A stretch of 38,919 bases of DNA from PSLL01 sp964389705 (lineage in GTDB: Bacteria > Desulfobacterota_D > UBA1144 > Nemesobacterales > CSP1-2), in assembly GCA_964389705.1 (NCBI GenBank), contig CAYMEO010000013.1, positions 1 to 38,919 on the forward strand, in the 5' to 3' direction. The notes under the pieces are model-generated. The model saw only the letters and a list, made by a program, of their open reading frames with translations. It did not search any database and was not told where the DNA came from. Shown here one piece after another: positions 6,990 through 14,575 of the stretch (its first letter is position 1; every line of letters starts with the position of its first letter). Made by a program: the position numbers and the translations under genes.

Positions 6990-9836
6990 ATGCTTTCTTA
7001 TATTATGAAAAAGATTGTCGGTACCCAAAACGAAAGGGAGATTAAGAGGCTTCGTTCTGTTGTTGCCCGTATAAATGAATTTGAGCCTGAACTTATAGGA
7101 CTACCGACATCAGAGCTTATAAAAAAAACCGACTATTTTAAAGAGGAGATCAAAAAACACCTCAACGGCAACCTGGATGGAGGGGAATATCCGGCAAAAC
7201 TGGAGGATGTCCTCTGGGAAATCCTTCCCGAGGCATTTGCCGTAGTGAGAGAGGCATCTAGAAGAACCCTGGGGATGCGCCACTTTGATGTTCAGATGAT
7301 AGGCGGAATTGTTCTTCACCAGGGAAAGATCGCAGAAATGAAAACGGGTGAGGGAAAGACACTCGTTGCCGCCTTGCCAATATACCTAAACGGTATTACG
7401 GGCTATGGTTCTCATCTTGTTACTGTAAATGACTATCTTGCCAGGCGTGATGCCACATGGATGGGTCCAATATATAGGCTCCTGGGACTCAAAGTCGGGG
7501 TCATAAATCACGAGATTTCTTATCTTGTCGAATGGGAAGACCCTGAAAGGGCTGAATATGCGATAAAGAATAACCTGAGTGTCTGGCCGAATGGGCTGAT
7601 TGGGGTTGATGTACCTACTGAGAGAAACCTCGAGGCGCTTGCGGCATTTAAAACTAGGCTCGTTGAATGCCCGAGGAAAGAGGCCTACCTCGCTGATGCC
7701 ACGTATGGAACGAACAACGAGTTTGGTTTTGACTACCTTAGGGATAACATGAAGTTTTCACTTGATGATTATGTACAGAGAGAGCTTAACTATGCAATCG
7801 TAGATGAGGTAGACAGTATTCTTATAGATGAGGCAAGGACTCCGCTTATTATTTCTGGTCCCTCAGAGGAATCTACCAGGCTTTATTATGAGATTGATGG
7901 CCTTGTAAGGAAGCTCAAAAAGGATATTGACTTTACGGTTGATGAGAAGACCCGACAGGTGACACTCACAGAAGAGGGGGCGACAAAGGTTGAGAGGATG
8001 CTCGGGGTAAATAATATATATGACCCTATAAATCTTGAATTGCTCCACCATGTGATTCAGGGACTTCGCGCCCATAGTCTTTTTCAAAAGGACGTGGACT
8101 ACATAGTCAAGGACGGACAGGTCGTTATAGTAGATGAGTTTACAGGAAGGCTGATGCCCGGAAGGAGATGGAGCGACGGGCTTCATCAGGCAATTGAGGC
8201 AAAAGAGGGGGTTGAAATAGAGAGCGAAAATCAGACGCTTGCGACAATTACAATCCAGAACTATTTCAGGATGTACCGCAAACTCGCTGGGATGACGGGA
8301 ACCGCTGATACAGAAGCGCTTGAGTTTAAAAAGATATATAACCTGGATGTTGTCGTAATCCCGACACACAGACCTATGATAAGAATTGACCACAATGATT
8401 CTGTTTATAAGACCGAGCGCGAGAAATTCAATGCCGTTGCCGATGAGATAAAGAGGCTCAATGCACAGGGAAGACCTCTGCTTGTCGGAACGACCTCGGT
8501 TGAGAAGTCCGAGAAGCTAAGCAAGATGCTTGAAAAGATGAGGATTAGCCATCAGGTCTTAAATGCAAAGCACCATGAGAGGGAGGCTGAGATTGTAGCT
8601 CAGGCTGGGAGAGTGGGGGCGGTTACAATCGCTACAAACATGGCGGGACGCGGAACGGATATAATCCTCGGGGGAAACCCGGAGTTCCTCGCCAAAGACA
8701 TTGTAAGGAGAAAATTCAAGGTGGATTTACACGAGGCTAACCCCCATCAATTTGAGGAGGCCATGCTTGAGGCAAAGGGTATTTGTGAAGAAGAGAGGAA
8801 AAAGGTTGTCGAACTGGGTGGGCTACACATAATTGGCACAGAGCGCCATGAAGCTCGAAGGATTGATAATCAGCTGAGAGGTAGGTCTGGAAGACAAGGC
8901 GATCCGGGCTCGTCTCGGTTTTACGTATCGCTTGAAGATGATTTGATGAGGATTTTTGCATCCGAGAAAATATCAAAAATTATGGACAGGTTGGGATGGC
9001 AAGAGGGCGAGCCTATTGAGCATAAACTGATCTCAAAATCCATAGAGAACGCCCAGAAGCGGGTTGAGGCGAGAAACTTCGATATAAGAAAGCATCTGCT
9101 TGAATATGACGACGTTTTAAACACGCAAAGGGATGTGGTCTATACAAAGAGAAAGGAGATCCTCTCGGGTGAGAATCTCAAGGAGACTCTGTACGAGATG
9201 GCAGATGAGTTGATAGAAGAGATAGTGCCGATTTATGTCCCTGAAAAATCGAATTCGCAGGAGCCGGATTTAAAAGGACTCTCTGATGCCATATACAGGA
9301 GTTTCAACTTGCAGGTTAATTTTGATGGTTCCGCAAACGGCCTCAAGAGTCAGGATATAATAGAGATTCTGAGAGAGAAGATTCGTAGCTCTTATGAGGA
9401 GAAAGAGTCTCAAATAGGCTCTGAGACTATGAGGCAGATTGAGAGATTCATAATGCTTCAGACGCTCGATTATCTCTGGAAAGACCACCTACTTGTCATG
9501 GATCATCTAAGAGAGGGAATAGGGCTGAGGGGTTATGCCCAAAAGGATCCACTCTATGAATACAAAAAAGAGGGATATGAAACGTTCTCAGCCATGATGG
9601 ATCGCTTTAGAGATGAGGTTTGTGAGAAGTTATTCAGAGTAAAGCCAGTGAGCCAAGTGGATATGGAGAGGCTTGAGAGGAGACGGAGAATTGAGCAGCA
9701 GCGTATGGTTCTAAGCAGAGGCGAAGGTGGTGAGGGGAAAAAATCCCCTGTAAAGCGCGAGAGAAAGGTTGGAAGAAATGACCCATGTCCATGCGGAAGT
9801 GGAAAGAAATACAAGAAATGCTGTGGGGCGGCTTAG
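6990..9836 (+). CDS. secA: Preprotein translocase ATPase SecA
   Basis: SecA is the motor that drives unfolded secretory proteins through SecYEG. The 948-residue protein has Walker A MKTGEGKT at 117-124, the DEVDS and DEAR motifs near 272 and 280, the preprotein cross-linking domain, the NBD2 motif with arginine fingers (QLRGRSGRQGDPG), the helical scaffold/wing domain and a C-terminal zinc-binding SEC-C tail (NDPCPCGSGKKYKKCC) near 930-945. NBD1 carries about 50 extra residues (about 175-228) between GVI and YLADATYGTNNEFGFDY compared with E. coli SecA. GGAGG lies 12 nt before the chosen ATG, rather far; the Met at residue 6 is further still. Its own promoter lies upstream, and MoxR follows after 46 nt. 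Confidence 0.97.
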   Translation: MLSYIMKKIVGTQNEREIKRLRSVVARINEFEPELIGLPTSELIKKTDYFKEEIKKHLNGNLDGGEYPAKLEDVLWEILPEAFAVVREASRRTLGMRHFDVQMIGGIVLHQGKIAEMKTGEGKTLVAALPIYLNGITGYGSHLVTVNDYLARRDATWMGPIYRLLGLKVGVINHEISYLVEWEDPERAEYAIKNNLSVWPNGLIGVDVPTERNLEALAAFKTRLVECPRKEAYLADATYGTNNEFGFDYLRDNMKFSLDDYVQRELNYAIVDEVDSILIDEARTPLIISGPSEESTRLYYEIDGLVRKLKKDIDFTVDEKTRQVTLTEEGATKVERMLGVNNIYDPINLELLHHVIQGLRAHSLFQKDVDYIVKDGQVVIVDEFTGRLMPGRRWSDGLHQAIEAKEGVEIESENQTLATITIQNYFRMYRKLAGMTGTADTEALEFKKIYNLDVVVIPTHRPMIRIDHNDSVYKTEREKFNAVADEIKRLNAQGRPLLVGTTSVEKSEKLSKMLEKMRISHQVLNAKHHEREAEIVAQAGRVGAVTIATNMAGRGTDIILGGNPEFLAKDIVRRKFKVDLHEANPHQFEEAMLEAKGICEEERKKVVELGGLHIIGTERHEARRIDNQLRGRSGRQGDPGSSRFYVSLEDDLMRIFASEKISKIMDRLGWQEGEPIEHKLISKSIENAQKRVEARNFDIRKHLLEYDDVLNTQRDVVYTKRKEILSGENLKETLYEMADELIEEIVPIYVPEKSNSQEPDLKGLSDAIYRSFNLQVNFDGSANGLKSQDIIEILREKIRSSYEEKESQIGSETMRQIERFIMLQTLDYLWKDHLLVMDHLREGIGLRGYAQKDPLYEYKKEGYETFSAMMDRFRDEVCEKLFRVKPVSQVDMERLERRRRIEQQRMVLSRGEGGEGKKSPVKRERKVGRNDPCPCGSGKKYKKCCGAA

Positions 9837-9882
9837 TTATACGGGATGCACAATATCTGGGATCACATAGGAGGTAGTCGGA

Positions 9883-10821
9883 TTGGACTCGGAGCTTATA
9901 AAGAAGATCAAGGGCCTCGAGAAGAATATTGAAATGGTTATAAGGGGAAAGCCCGAGGCTGTAAGGGCCGCTCTTATTGCGTTCCTCTCTCGCGGGCACA
10001 TGCTGATTGAAGATGTTCCCGGTGTGGGGAAAACAACGCTGGCTCAGGCCCTTGCGAGATCAACTGATCTTTCATTCAAGAGAATCCAATTTACAAGCGA
10101 TCTTCTTCCATCGGATATTATAGGGGTTTCAATTCTCGACCAAAAAACCGGAGAGTTTGGTTTTAAGCCTGGGCCCATCTTTGCAAATATAGTCGTTGCC
10201 GATGAAATAAACCGCGCTACTCCCAAAACCCAAAGCGCACTGCTCGAAGCGATGAGTGAATCCAAGGTAACAGTTGACGGGAAGACTTACGAACTCCCAA
10301 GACCGTTTATGGTAATTGCCACACAAAACCCGTTTGAATATAGAGGCACATTCCCTCTTCCTGAAAACCAGCTCGATAGGTTCTCTATGAGAATAAGTAT
10401 TGGGTATCCCGACTATGAAGGCGAAAGGGAGATTCTCTTAAGGTTCAGTCCGGCAAGACCCTGGGATGGAATTCAACCGGTTGTATCGAAAGAGGAGGTA
10501 ATGCTCCTTCAGGCTATAGTGGAGAAGGTTCGTGTAGATGACTCTATTTTGGATTATATACTTGTAATAATAAAGGAGACCAGAAACCCCAAAATATTCG
10601 AACTTGGGGTGAGTCCAAGAGGTGCTATAGCCCTTAAGCGCGCGGCTCAATCGAGGGCGCTTATTGAGGGTAGAACATATTGCATTCCGGATGACGTAAA
10701 AGAGATGGTAGTGCCGGTTCTTGCACACAGGATTATACTAAAGCACGATCGTATGGTGGGAAAAGGAAAGGAAGAGGAGGCACTTAGGGAGGTTCTTGAA
10801 AAAGTAAGGGTGCCAATCTAG
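9883..10821 (+). CDS. MoxR-family AAA+ ATPase
   Basis: MoxR ATPases act as chaperones that help metal insertion or assembly of protein complexes, usually with von Willebrand-type partners. The 312 residues contain Walker A (DVPGVGKTT, near 44-52), Walker B (VVADEINRA, near 104-112), sensor 1 (VIATQNPFEYRGT) and the lid domain (GVSPRGAIALKRAAQ). TTG at 9883 is the start: AGGAGGT (9869-9875) is 7-8 nt upstream and the next ATG is well inside the protein. It lies 46 nt after secA, probably co-transcribed. The usual DUF58/VWA partner gene is absent; a small membrane protein follows instead. Confidence 0.92.
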   Translation: MDSELIKKIKGLEKNIEMVIRGKPEAVRAALIAFLSRGHMLIEDVPGVGKTTLAQALARSTDLSFKRIQFTSDLLPSDIIGVSILDQKTGEFGFKPGPIFANIVVADEINRATPKTQSALLEAMSESKVTVDGKTYELPRPFMVIATQNPFEYRGTFPLPENQLDRFSMRISIGYPDYEGEREILLRFSPARPWDGIQPVVSKEEVMLLQAIVEKVRVDDSILDYILVIIKETRNPKIFELGVSPRGAIALKRAAQSRALIEGRTYCIPDDVKEMVVPVLAHRIILKHDRMVGKGKEEEALREVLEKVRVPI

Positions 10822-10882
10822 AATTTCCTGGTTATTTTTTTCTATATAAACTGTTGTTTCGTTCCTGTGAGGAGAAACAAGA

Positions 10883-11143
10883 TTGAATACGAATCGTAGG
10901 GCCTATATCTATAAAAAAAGTTTACCTATATCTTTTCTTCCGTTTGTCCTCTTTTTTGCCTTTGTCATACTTGCCGTTTTGGGTCTTTTTGTTGGCCTTA
11001 TACTTGGGGCTGCTGTGATAGGGTTTATAATCGCCCGTCTGCCCTTTTCATACGGAAGGAAAAAGGCCGGGCGAATTGAAGAAGATGGTCAAACCATCAC
11101 GCTCAAAGAAGGGGAGTATGAGGTTATAGAGAAGAAAAGATAA
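10883..11143 (+). CDS. Small membrane protein of unknown function
   Basis: This is an 86-residue protein with a TTG start at 10883, chosen because TGAGGAG (10868-10874) lies 8 nt upstream. A strongly hydrophobic stretch at about 14-50 (SFLPFVLFFAFVILAVLGLF, then VGLILGAAVIGFIIARL) would form one long or two short membrane helices. The positively charged N-terminus would stay inside. The C-terminal 35 residues are polar and acidic, with a DGQTITLKEGEYEVIE segment like a small beta-hairpin. It sits 61 nt after the MoxR gene and is probably in its operon. I do not recognise a family. Confidence 0.6.
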   Translation: MNTNRRAYIYKKSLPISFLPFVLFFAFVILAVLGLFVGLILGAAVIGFIIARLPFSYGRKKAGRIEEDGQTITLKEGEYEVIEKKR

Positions 11144-11168
11144 TTCATAAATTGACACTACTCAAAGC

Positions 11169-11447
11169 TCATTTCGCCTCTTCAATCTGCTTTGCTAGTT
11201 TGATGTCGCTGTCGGTTACGCCGCCTTTGCTGTGTGTAGAGAGCATGAGTGTAACCTTGTTATACTGAATTAGAAAATCCGGATGATGATTTGCCCTCTC
11301 AGCTAGGTCTGCTACTTTATTCACAAATGCGATTGCGTCTTTAAACGTTTTATGCGTATAGACCTTATGAATCTCCTTCCCTTTTAATTGCCATCCTTCT
11401 AATGATCTTAGCTTTTCCTTGATTTCCTCTTCTGATAATACTGTCAT
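11169..11447 (-). CDS. phhB: Pterin-4a-carbinolamine dehydratase
   Basis: This enzyme dehydrates 4a-hydroxytetrahydrobiopterin to quinonoid dihydropterin after aromatic amino acid hydroxylation, and related proteins also work in pterin/molybdopterin metabolism. The 92-residue protein is the standard PCD length. The family signature is complete: E50-x3-H54-H55-P56-x5-Y62-x9-H72 with a following Asp. A GGGGGGAG Shine-Dalgarno lies 8 nt before the ATG. No aromatic hydroxylase is in this window, so the physiological partner is unknown; folK, folD and thiD next door give a cofactor-metabolism context. The gene's first bases are duplicated across the following N gap. Confidence 0.9.
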   Translation of the reverse strand: MTVLSEEEIKEKLRSLEGWQLKGKEIHKVYTHKTFKDAIAFVNKVADLAERANHHPDFLIQYNKVTLMLSTHSKGGVTDSDIKLAKQIEEAK

Positions 11448-11474
11448 ACTATCATCTCCCCCCTGAGGTCATTG
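11420..11474 (+). repeat. 55-bp direct repeat, left copy, abutting the gap
   Basis: The 55 bp immediately before the N run are identical to the 55 bp immediately after it (11575-11629). The copy covers the 5' end of the PCD gene and its Shine-Dalgarno. This is the mark of two contigs that overlap but were joined with a placeholder gap, not a biological repeat. Confidence 0.9.
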
Positions 11475-11574
11475 NNNNNNNNNNNNNNNNNNNNNNNNNN
11501 NNNNNNNNNNNNNNNNNNNNNNNNNNNNNNNNNNNNNNNNNNNNNNNNNNNNNNNNNNNNNNNNNNNNNNNNNN
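11475..11574. other. Assembly gap (100 N), probably spurious
   Basis: Exactly 100 N lie between two identical 55-bp sequences. Collapsing one copy and the N run would give a continuous sequence from the PCD gene into the folK upstream region. Confidence 0.95.
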
Positions 11575-11629
11575 TGATTTCCTCTTCTGATAATACTGTC
11601 ATACTATCATCTCCCCCCTGAGGTCATTG
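11575..11629 (+). repeat. 55-bp direct repeat, right copy
   Basis: Exact copy of 11420-11474. It contains only the first codons of the PCD gene in reverse, so it is not a second gene. From 11630 to 11777 I see no gene or clear signal. Confidence 0.9.
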
Positions 11630-11777
11630 TAAATGGTATCTCCTGTTTTTGTCTCCACAGGAATTTGCCCTTTATTACCAGATTATTATGGCAGACATAG
11701 AATCTACCCTTGCTATTTGTGATATAGCTTTTAGTTAAATTCTATAAGATTCTCTGTAGAGAGTCAAAATTTTGATT

Positions 11778-11783
11778 TAGAAT
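11778..11783 (+). promoter_or_regulatory. Possible -10 element for folK
   Basis: TAGAAT matches TATAAT at five of six positions and ends 11 nt before the folK ATG, which has no Shine-Dalgarno. No good -35 is visible (TGTAGA at the 17-nt spacing is poor). It fits the short-leader pattern seen at other genes here. Confidence 0.35.
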
Positions 11784-11794
11784 GTTTATCTAAG

Positions 11795-12322
11795 ATGACT
11801 ATAGCCTTTATATCAATGGGTTCAAATCTGGGTAAGAGGGTTGAAAACTGCATCAGGGCTGTTGAGGCGATCTCTAACTTTGCAAAGATTACAGCCCTGT
11901 CATCCATCTACGAAACCGAGCCTGTGGATAAAGAAGACCAGCCTGACTTTATAAATTGTGTATTAGAGATTGAAACCTCACTTTCCCCTTTTGAGCTTCT
12001 AACGTTCCTTCAATCTGTAGAGATTGCAATTGGAAGGGAGCGGATCGAGAGGCAGGGGCCAAGGGTGATTGACTTGGACATCGTTTTTTATAACGATCTT
12101 GTAATTGAAACTGATGAGTTAATTATCCCACATCCAAGGGCACACATTAGGCGATTTGTTCTTGAGCCACTTTGTGAAATTGCCCCCGGCTTCATCCACC
12201 CTGTTTTAAAGATTTCTATTTGTGAGTTGCTAAATAATCTGAAGGATGAAAAGCGCGTGGTGAGGGTAGGTGAGCTTTCCACAACTTATCCACAGAAATC
12301 CACAGCTTATTCACAATTATAA
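11795..12322 (+). CDS. folK: 2-amino-4-hydroxy-6-hydroxymethyldihydropteridine pyrophosphokinase
   Basis: FolK transfers pyrophosphate from ATP to 6-hydroxymethyl-7,8-dihydropterin, the step before dihydropteroate synthase in folate synthesis. The protein starts MTIAFISMGSNLGKR (G-SNLG substrate loop). It has YETEPVD and the HPPK signature RQGPRVIDLDIVFYN, followed by IPHPRAHIRRFVLEPL. At 175 residues it is slightly longer than the usual 155-165; the extra C-terminal tail (STTYPQKSTAYSQL) is encoded by DNA carrying DnaA boxes and is probably non-essential. No Shine-Dalgarno precedes the ATG. An in-frame perfect DnaA box in reverse orientation also lies at 11923-11931. Confidence 0.95.
   Translation: MTIAFISMGSNLGKRVENCIRAVEAISNFAKITALSSIYETEPVDKEDQPDFINCVLEIETSLSPFELLTFLQSVEIAIGRERIERQGPRVIDLDIVFYNDLVIETDELIIPHPRAHIRRFVLEPLCEIAPGFIHPVLKISICELLNNLKDEKRVVRVGELSTTYPQKSTAYSQL
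11923..11931 (-). promoter_or_regulatory. DnaA box (outlying, inside folK)
   Basis: TGTGGATAA, the exact reverse complement of TTATCCACA, lies within the codons for PVDK of folK, about 355 bp before the main cluster. It may be a chance match. Confidence 0.4.
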
Positions 12323-12471
12323 AACATACTTCTCCTTATTTTATCCACAGGCAAGAAGAATCATTTTAGCGGAATAGAAACAAGAATATTAGGGATATTA
12401 GTATAAAAACTTAATGTGAGTTCTTAACTAGAGTGGATAACTATTGCCATCAAGATTGAAAATTATCCACA
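12286..12471 (+). other. DnaA-box cluster; candidate replication origin
   Basis: Four exact matches to TTATNCACA lie on the plus strand: TTATCCACA at 12286-12294, 12341-12349 and 12463-12471, and TTATTCACA at 12307-12315. A reverse-orientation box with one mismatch (AGTGGATAA) is at 12432-12440, and weaker copies are at 12275-12283 and 12296-12304. An A+T-rich stretch of about 80 bp (about 12352-12431) lies between the third box and the last pair and could be the unwinding element. The first two boxes overlap the 3' end of folK. By chance about one TTATNCACA match is expected in the whole window. Against an origin: dnaA, dnaN and gyrB are absent, and most flanking genes are transcribed toward it rather than away from it. 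Confidence 0.6.
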
Positions 12472-12684
12472 GGGGGTATTCTCGTCCCCCATGCCTTCGA
12501 ATGCAGAACAACCAACTCATCGATGAAAGTAGGGAGGGTGAGAAATAGGGTTTTCAACGACGAGACTAGAATTGTAGAACAGCATTTGGAGATTCTATAT
12601 GAGTAGCCAATAAAGGGGCTGTGCCACAAAAAAAGAGGTTCTTAGGGTATTGTAAGAGTGAGTAGAAGCGGTTTTTCCTTTTGA
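12472..12684. other. Intergenic stretch between the DnaA-box cluster and folD
   Basis: No open frame with a Shine-Dalgarno and no further DnaA box is visible. I found no clear intrinsic terminator for folD, which ends at 12685 on the minus strand. Confidence 0.4.
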
Positions 12685-13539
12685 TCATATCTTCTGAGAA
12701 TTCTTTGCAGATGAAAACGTATTCCAGAGAAGCATCCCTATTGTCATAGGCCCAACCCCACCAGGAACGGGAGTAATATAAGACGCCTTCTCTCTCACCC
12801 TTTCAAAATCCACATCCCCCGAGAGTTTTCCGTTGGGAAGGCGGTTTATTCCCACATCAATTACAACCGCCCCTTCTTTTACCATGTCTTCTGTTATGAA
12901 CTTTGCGTGTCCTATTGCGGCTACCAGTATATCGGCTCTCCGTGTGACCTCCGGAAGTGCTTTAGTTCGGGAGTGACAGATTGTAACCGTAGCGTGACGG
13001 TGGAGAAGGAGAAGCGATACGGGCTTTCCGACTATATTGCTTCTTCCTACAACAACTGCCTCCTTGCCCTGTATCTCTATATTGTAGTAATCTAGGAGTT
13101 TGATTATGCCATATGGGGTGCATGGAATGAATCTCGGATTTCCTTCAACCAGAAGCCCTACGTTTTCGGGGTGAAATCCGTCAATGTCCTTTAACGGGGA
13201 GACCGCCCTCAGGATTTTTGCCTCATTAATCTGTTTGGGAAGAGGGAGTTGGACGAGTATTCCGTGAATCTTTTCGTCATTATTTAGTTTCTCAACAAGT
13301 AAGAGCAAATCTCCCTCCTTAGTCTCATCAGGGAGATTGTGTTCTTCAGAATAAATTCCTACCTCTTCACAGGCCTTTCTTTTATTCCTAACATAGATTT
13401 GAGATGCGGGGTTATTGCCCACAAGCACAGCGGCAAGCCCAGGGACAATGCCCGTTTCCTCTTTGAGTTTTTTCACACCATCTCTGACCTCTTTTCTTAT
13501 ATGCTCTGCAACCCTTTTTCCATCTATTGTCTCTGCCAT
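12685..13539 (-). CDS. folD: Bifunctional methylenetetrahydrofolate dehydrogenase/cyclohydrolase
   Basis: FolD oxidises 5,10-methylene-THF with NADP and hydrolyses the product to 10-formyl-THF. The 284 residues match the family. The catalytic Lys region YVRNKRKACEEVG is near 50-62, followed by GILVQLPLPKQ, PCTPYGIIKLL, the nucleotide-binding VVVGRSNIVGKP, the DVGINRL motif and the C-terminal PVPGGVGPMT signature. The ATG follows AGAGG by 6 nt and lies 16 nt after the thiD stop, so the two form one operon. Its substrate is the product of the glycine cleavage system encoded about 5 kb away. Confidence 0.96.
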   Translation of the reverse strand: MAETIDGKRVAEHIRKEVRDGVKKLKEETGIVPGLAAVLVGNNPASQIYVRNKRKACEEVGIYSEEHNLPDETKEGDLLLLVEKLNNDEKIHGILVQLPLPKQINEAKILRAVSPLKDIDGFHPENVGLLVEGNPRFIPCTPYGIIKLLDYYNIEIQGKEAVVVGRSNIVGKPVSLLLLHRHATVTICHSRTKALPEVTRRADILVAAIGHAKFITEDMVKEGAVVIDVGINRLPNGKLSGDVDFERVREKASYITPVPGGVGPMTIGMLLWNTFSSAKNSQKI

Positions 13540-13555
13540 CTTTAGCCTCTTTCTT

Positions 13556-14353
13556 CTATTCAGATCTCCAAAAATGGTTCAACGGCCCGTGTCCCTTGCC
13601 TAGGTTAAAAGACCCCCTTATCGCCTCTATAACATAGCCCTTTGCCTCTCTTATTGCTTCCATTACACCGAGCCCAATTGCAAGCCCCGCGCATATTGCG
13701 GCAGAATACGTACATCCCGTGCCGTGGGTGTTTTTTGTCTCTATCCTCGGAGAAGAGAAGGCATAAAAATCCTCTCCATCATAGAGTATATCTATCGACT
13801 CGGATGCCCGTTCAATATGGCCTCCTTTTAAGAGAACATATCTGGGGCCAAGTGATTTTATCCTTTTTGCCGCCTCTCTCATATCTGCAATTGATGAGAT
13901 TTCTATCTCAGAGAGCTCCTCGGCTTCAGGGATGTTGGGAGTAAGGATAAGAGCTAAGGGCAGGAGCTCTTGGATAAGCGCCATTTTTGATTCGTTTTTT
14001 AAGAGTCTATCCCCACTTTTTGCCTTCATTACGGGGTCTACCACCAATTTTTCGATTCGGTATTCCTTAATCTTCTCGGCGACGGCTGAGATTATACCCT
14101 CATTTGAGAGCATTCCTGTTTTTGCAGCGTCTGCTCCGATGTCGGCTAATACTGCATCAATCTGAAGTTTTACAAATTCTGGAGGCAAATCGTAAATCCC
14201 TAAGACCGACTCTGTATTCTGAGCGGTGATTGATGTAATTGCGGACATGCCAAAGACTCGGAATGCAGTAAAGGTCTTTATATCGGCCTGAATCCCTGCT
14301 CCCCCTCCAGAATCAGAGCCTGCAATTGTCAGCGCTCTAGGAATTCTTTTCAT
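13556..14353 (-). CDS. thiD: Hydroxymethylpyrimidine/phosphomethylpyrimidine kinase
   Basis: ThiD phosphorylates HMP and then HMP-phosphate to HMP-pyrophosphate for thiamine synthesis. The N-terminus RALTIAGSDSGGGAGIQADI and the ribokinase-fold anion hole GTGCTYSAAI near 215-225 are diagnostic. With the ATG at 14353 the protein has 265 residues, the usual size. The frame is open further upstream to a TTG at 14392, but that codon overlaps the predicted -35 box and would add 13 atypical residues. No Shine-Dalgarno precedes 14353; a -10 element ends 10 nt upstream, predicting a leader of 3-4 nt. folD follows 16 nt downstream. Confidence 0.93.
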   Translation of the reverse strand: MKRIPRALTIAGSDSGGGAGIQADIKTFTAFRVFGMSAITSITAQNTESVLGIYDLPPEFVKLQIDAVLADIGADAAKTGMLSNEGIISAVAEKIKEYRIEKLVVDPVMKAKSGDRLLKNESKMALIQELLPLALILTPNIPEAEELSEIEISSIADMREAAKRIKSLGPRYVLLKGGHIERASESIDILYDGEDFYAFSSPRIETKNTHGTGCTYSAAICAGLAIGLGVMEAIREAKGYVIEAIRGSFNLGKGHGPLNHFWRSE

Positions 14354-14363
14354 TATCAATTTT

Positions 14364-14392
14364 ATTTTACAGACATTTGAATGGGTTTCCAA
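14364..14392 (-). promoter_or_regulatory. Promoter for thiD-folD, near-leaderless geometry
   Basis: Read on the minus strand: TTGGAA (14392-14387), 17 nt, TAAAAT (14369-14364), then 10 nt to the ATG at 14353. A perfect TATAAT further upstream (about 14398-14403) could be a second -10. Confidence 0.55.
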
Positions 14393-14409
14393 CTTTTTAT
14401 TATAAGGGG

Positions 14410-14481
14410 GAATTAGTCGCGAATGTGTACGAACTTACATGAATAGAGACTTTTAGAAAAACAATTCGTGGCTAGTTAGTT
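14410..14481 (+). repeat. Imperfect inverted repeat with ATTCGTGGCTAG half-site
   Basis: AATTAGTCGCGAAT (from about 14411) and AATTCGTGGCTAGTTAG (from 14463) are imperfect reverse complements separated by about 40 bp. The 13-mer AATTCGTGGCTAG recurs exactly at 34816-34828, and a related pair is at 3727-3773. All three are intergenic, which suggests a small dispersed palindromic repeat. Confidence 0.4.
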
Positions 14482-14524
14482 TGCCTGATTCGTAGGGCGT
14501 TGGGAAATCTGAGGGTTGCGGTTC

Positions 14525-14554
14525 TTGACAGTCGGCATTGCATCTAAGTAAAAT
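14525..14554 (+). promoter_or_regulatory. Sigma70-type promoter for tRNA-Val
   Basis: A perfect TTGACA (14525-14530) and TAAAAT (14549-14554) are spaced by 18 nt. Transcription would start near 14561, about 15 nt before the mature tRNA. This is the best -35 box in the window. Confidence 0.7.
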
Positions 14555-14575
14555 AAACTATTACGATTTTAATAT

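Noticed and set aside
7863..8393. 176-codon minus-strand open frame inside secA
   Set aside because: It is fully antisense to a conserved region of secA; its composition reflects the opposite strand's codons, and no ribosome binding site precedes it.
11575..11629. Second copy of the PCD gene start as a tandem duplicate or recombination site
   Set aside because: It is an exact 55-bp copy that ends precisely at the N run, which is best explained by contig overlap.
12600..12640. Insertion-sequence end (GGGGCTGTGCCAC) near folD
   Set aside because: No matching inverted repeat, target duplication or transposase was found.
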